DNA of 13,346 bases from the NCBI RefSeq assembly GCF_018373335.1, contig NZ_JAHAHH010000035.1:1-13346 (forward strand), read 5' to 3'. The notes beneath the pieces were generated by a model. That model worked only from the letters and a program-made list of their open reading frames with translations. It had not been told where the DNA came from and searched no databases. Position numbers and translations under genes: made by a program. Source of the DNA: Negativicoccus succinicivorans (GTDB lineage Bacteria; Bacillota; Negativicutes; Veillonellales; Negativicoccaceae). Of the stretch, positions 12,715 to 13,346 are shown piece after piece. How positions within the stretch are numbered: the first letter of the stretch is position 1; every line of letters begins with the position of its first letter.

Positions 12715-13346
12715 TTATTTTTCCGCTTCGTCCCGCTCGCCTTCTTGCGCTTGGCGCGCGGCGTCGCGCTGATCTTTTTTGCGTTTCCACCACCACAGAC
12801 CGCCGTAGACGATCGTGATGCCGGCGATCATCACCATGAGGCGCGTCTGATTTTCCGAGGCGAGAACGACATCGTGTCCGACGACGACTTCAATCGCCAC
12901 AGATGGCAATTTGCCCAAAGCCGTGCCGATCAGGTAATCGCGATAGCTGATGCGGGAAAGCGCGCCGAGCGCCGTCACCAGTCCGTTCGGTGAGTACGGC
13001 ACGGCGCGAGCGATCAACATCGCCCACATGGTCGAGTACGAGTCCAGCTTGGTGAGCATTTTATTATGCTCGATGACGCGTTTCGCCATGTCGCGGAAGA
13101 TCGTGCGCATCAGCCAAAACGAAATCAGCACGCCCACCGTTTCACCAGCCCAGGAAATCAGAATACCGAGCCAAATGCCGAACACGAGTCCGTTGGCGGC
13201 CGACAGGAAAATGGAAGGCAAAAAGCCGACGATATTGATGATGACGTCGATAAAGAAGCTGACGGCCATCGCCCATACGCCGAAGCCGCGCAAGTATTCG
13301 ACGGTGCCGTGAAAATCGCCGACCATGGAAAGGTGCCAGATCGTGC
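12715..13346 (-). CDS. VTT-domain (TVP38/TMEM64, DedA-like) membrane protein, N-terminus cut off
   Basis: About 209 residues of an inner-membrane protein of the VTT superfamily, whose members are linked to lipid scrambling or flipping and to membrane homeostasis. The visible part has a helix at VWAMAVSFFIDVIINIVGFLPSIF, then the re-entrant-type FGIWLGILISWAGETVGVLIS, the family motif ARAVPYSPNGLVTALGALSRISYRDYLIGTALGKLPS, a last helix (MVMIAGITIVYGGLWWW) and a highly charged cytoplasmic tail. An ATG at 13326 exists but has no ribosome binding site. The frame stays open to the window edge (IWHLS), and relatives carry another helix before this point, so I regard the gene as truncated on its 5' side. 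It is separated from the convergent ddh by a shared terminator. The function is inferred from the family only. Confidence 0.85.
   Translation of the reverse strand, partial: TIWHLSMVGDFHGTVEYLRGFGVWAMAVSFFIDVIINIVGFLPSIFLSAANGLVFGIWLGILISWAGETVGVLISFWLMRTIFRDMAKRVIEHNKMLTKLDSYSTMWAMLIARAVPYSPNGLVTALGALSRISYRDYLIGTALGKLPSVAIEVVVGHDVVLASENQTRLMVMIAGITIVYGGLWWWKRKKDQRDAARQAQEGERDEAEK

Noticed and set aside
1..13346. CRISPR arrays, tRNA or rRNA genes, transposases, integrases, attachment-site repeats
   Set aside because: Scanned for regularly spaced repeats, recombinase motifs and RNA-gene sequence; none was recognised by eye, and the coding density leaves little room for them.

Overview
The window looks like chromosomal DNA from a Gram-negative-type Firmicute, most likely a member of the Negativicutes (Veillonella/Selenomonas relatives). 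This is an inference from gene content and signals, not from a database match. The pointers are clostridial-type short flavodoxins, strong AGGAGG-type ribosome binding sites with apparent TTG starts, PE synthesis by Pss/Psd, a WecG/TagA-type undecaprenyl-linked glycosyltransferase, and meso-diaminopimelate dehydrogenase. There is no integrase, transposase, tRNA, rRNA or CRISPR array.

Positions 1-5171 (minus strand) hold one compact seven-gene operon read right to left: 4-oxalocrotonate tautomerase homologue, guaB, wecG/tagA-type glycosyltransferase, psd, pssA, a membrane GT2 glycosyltransferase, and surE (cut by the left edge). Neighbouring genes overlap or are one to two bases apart, except where guaB and wecG start a little further in at better ribosome binding sites. 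An extended -10 promoter lies at 5218-5226. The theme is GMP supply plus cell-envelope building (phosphatidylserine to phosphatidylethanolamine, and polyprenyl-linked glycan).

Positions 5313-8806 (minus strand) hold glnS, a small exported protein of unknown function, and two tandem short-chain flavodoxins. The flavodoxin pair has its own TTGACA-17-TATGAT promoter, a terminator-like hairpin between the two genes and a second terminator after them.

Positions 8807-9859 hold a divergent promoter region, a plus-strand fumarylacetoacetate-hydrolase-family enzyme and a bidirectional terminator. A minus-strand OLD-family ATPase/TOPRIM protein follows (9867-11528, TTG start), standing alone between its own promoter region and that terminator. 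It is the best candidate for an accessory or defence gene here, and its ATPase lacks the usual switch histidine. Divergent from it is ddh, meso-diaminopimelate dehydrogenase (11682-12665, plus strand), then another bidirectional terminator, then a minus-strand VTT/TVP38-family membrane protein whose N-terminus runs off the right edge.

No gene-free stretch exceeds about 175 bases. I did not find a clearly new multi-gene system. The items most worth a second look are the lone, divergent OLD-family protein, the flavodoxin pair with its internal terminator, the tautomerase-guaB-envelope operon and the uncharacterised exported protein.
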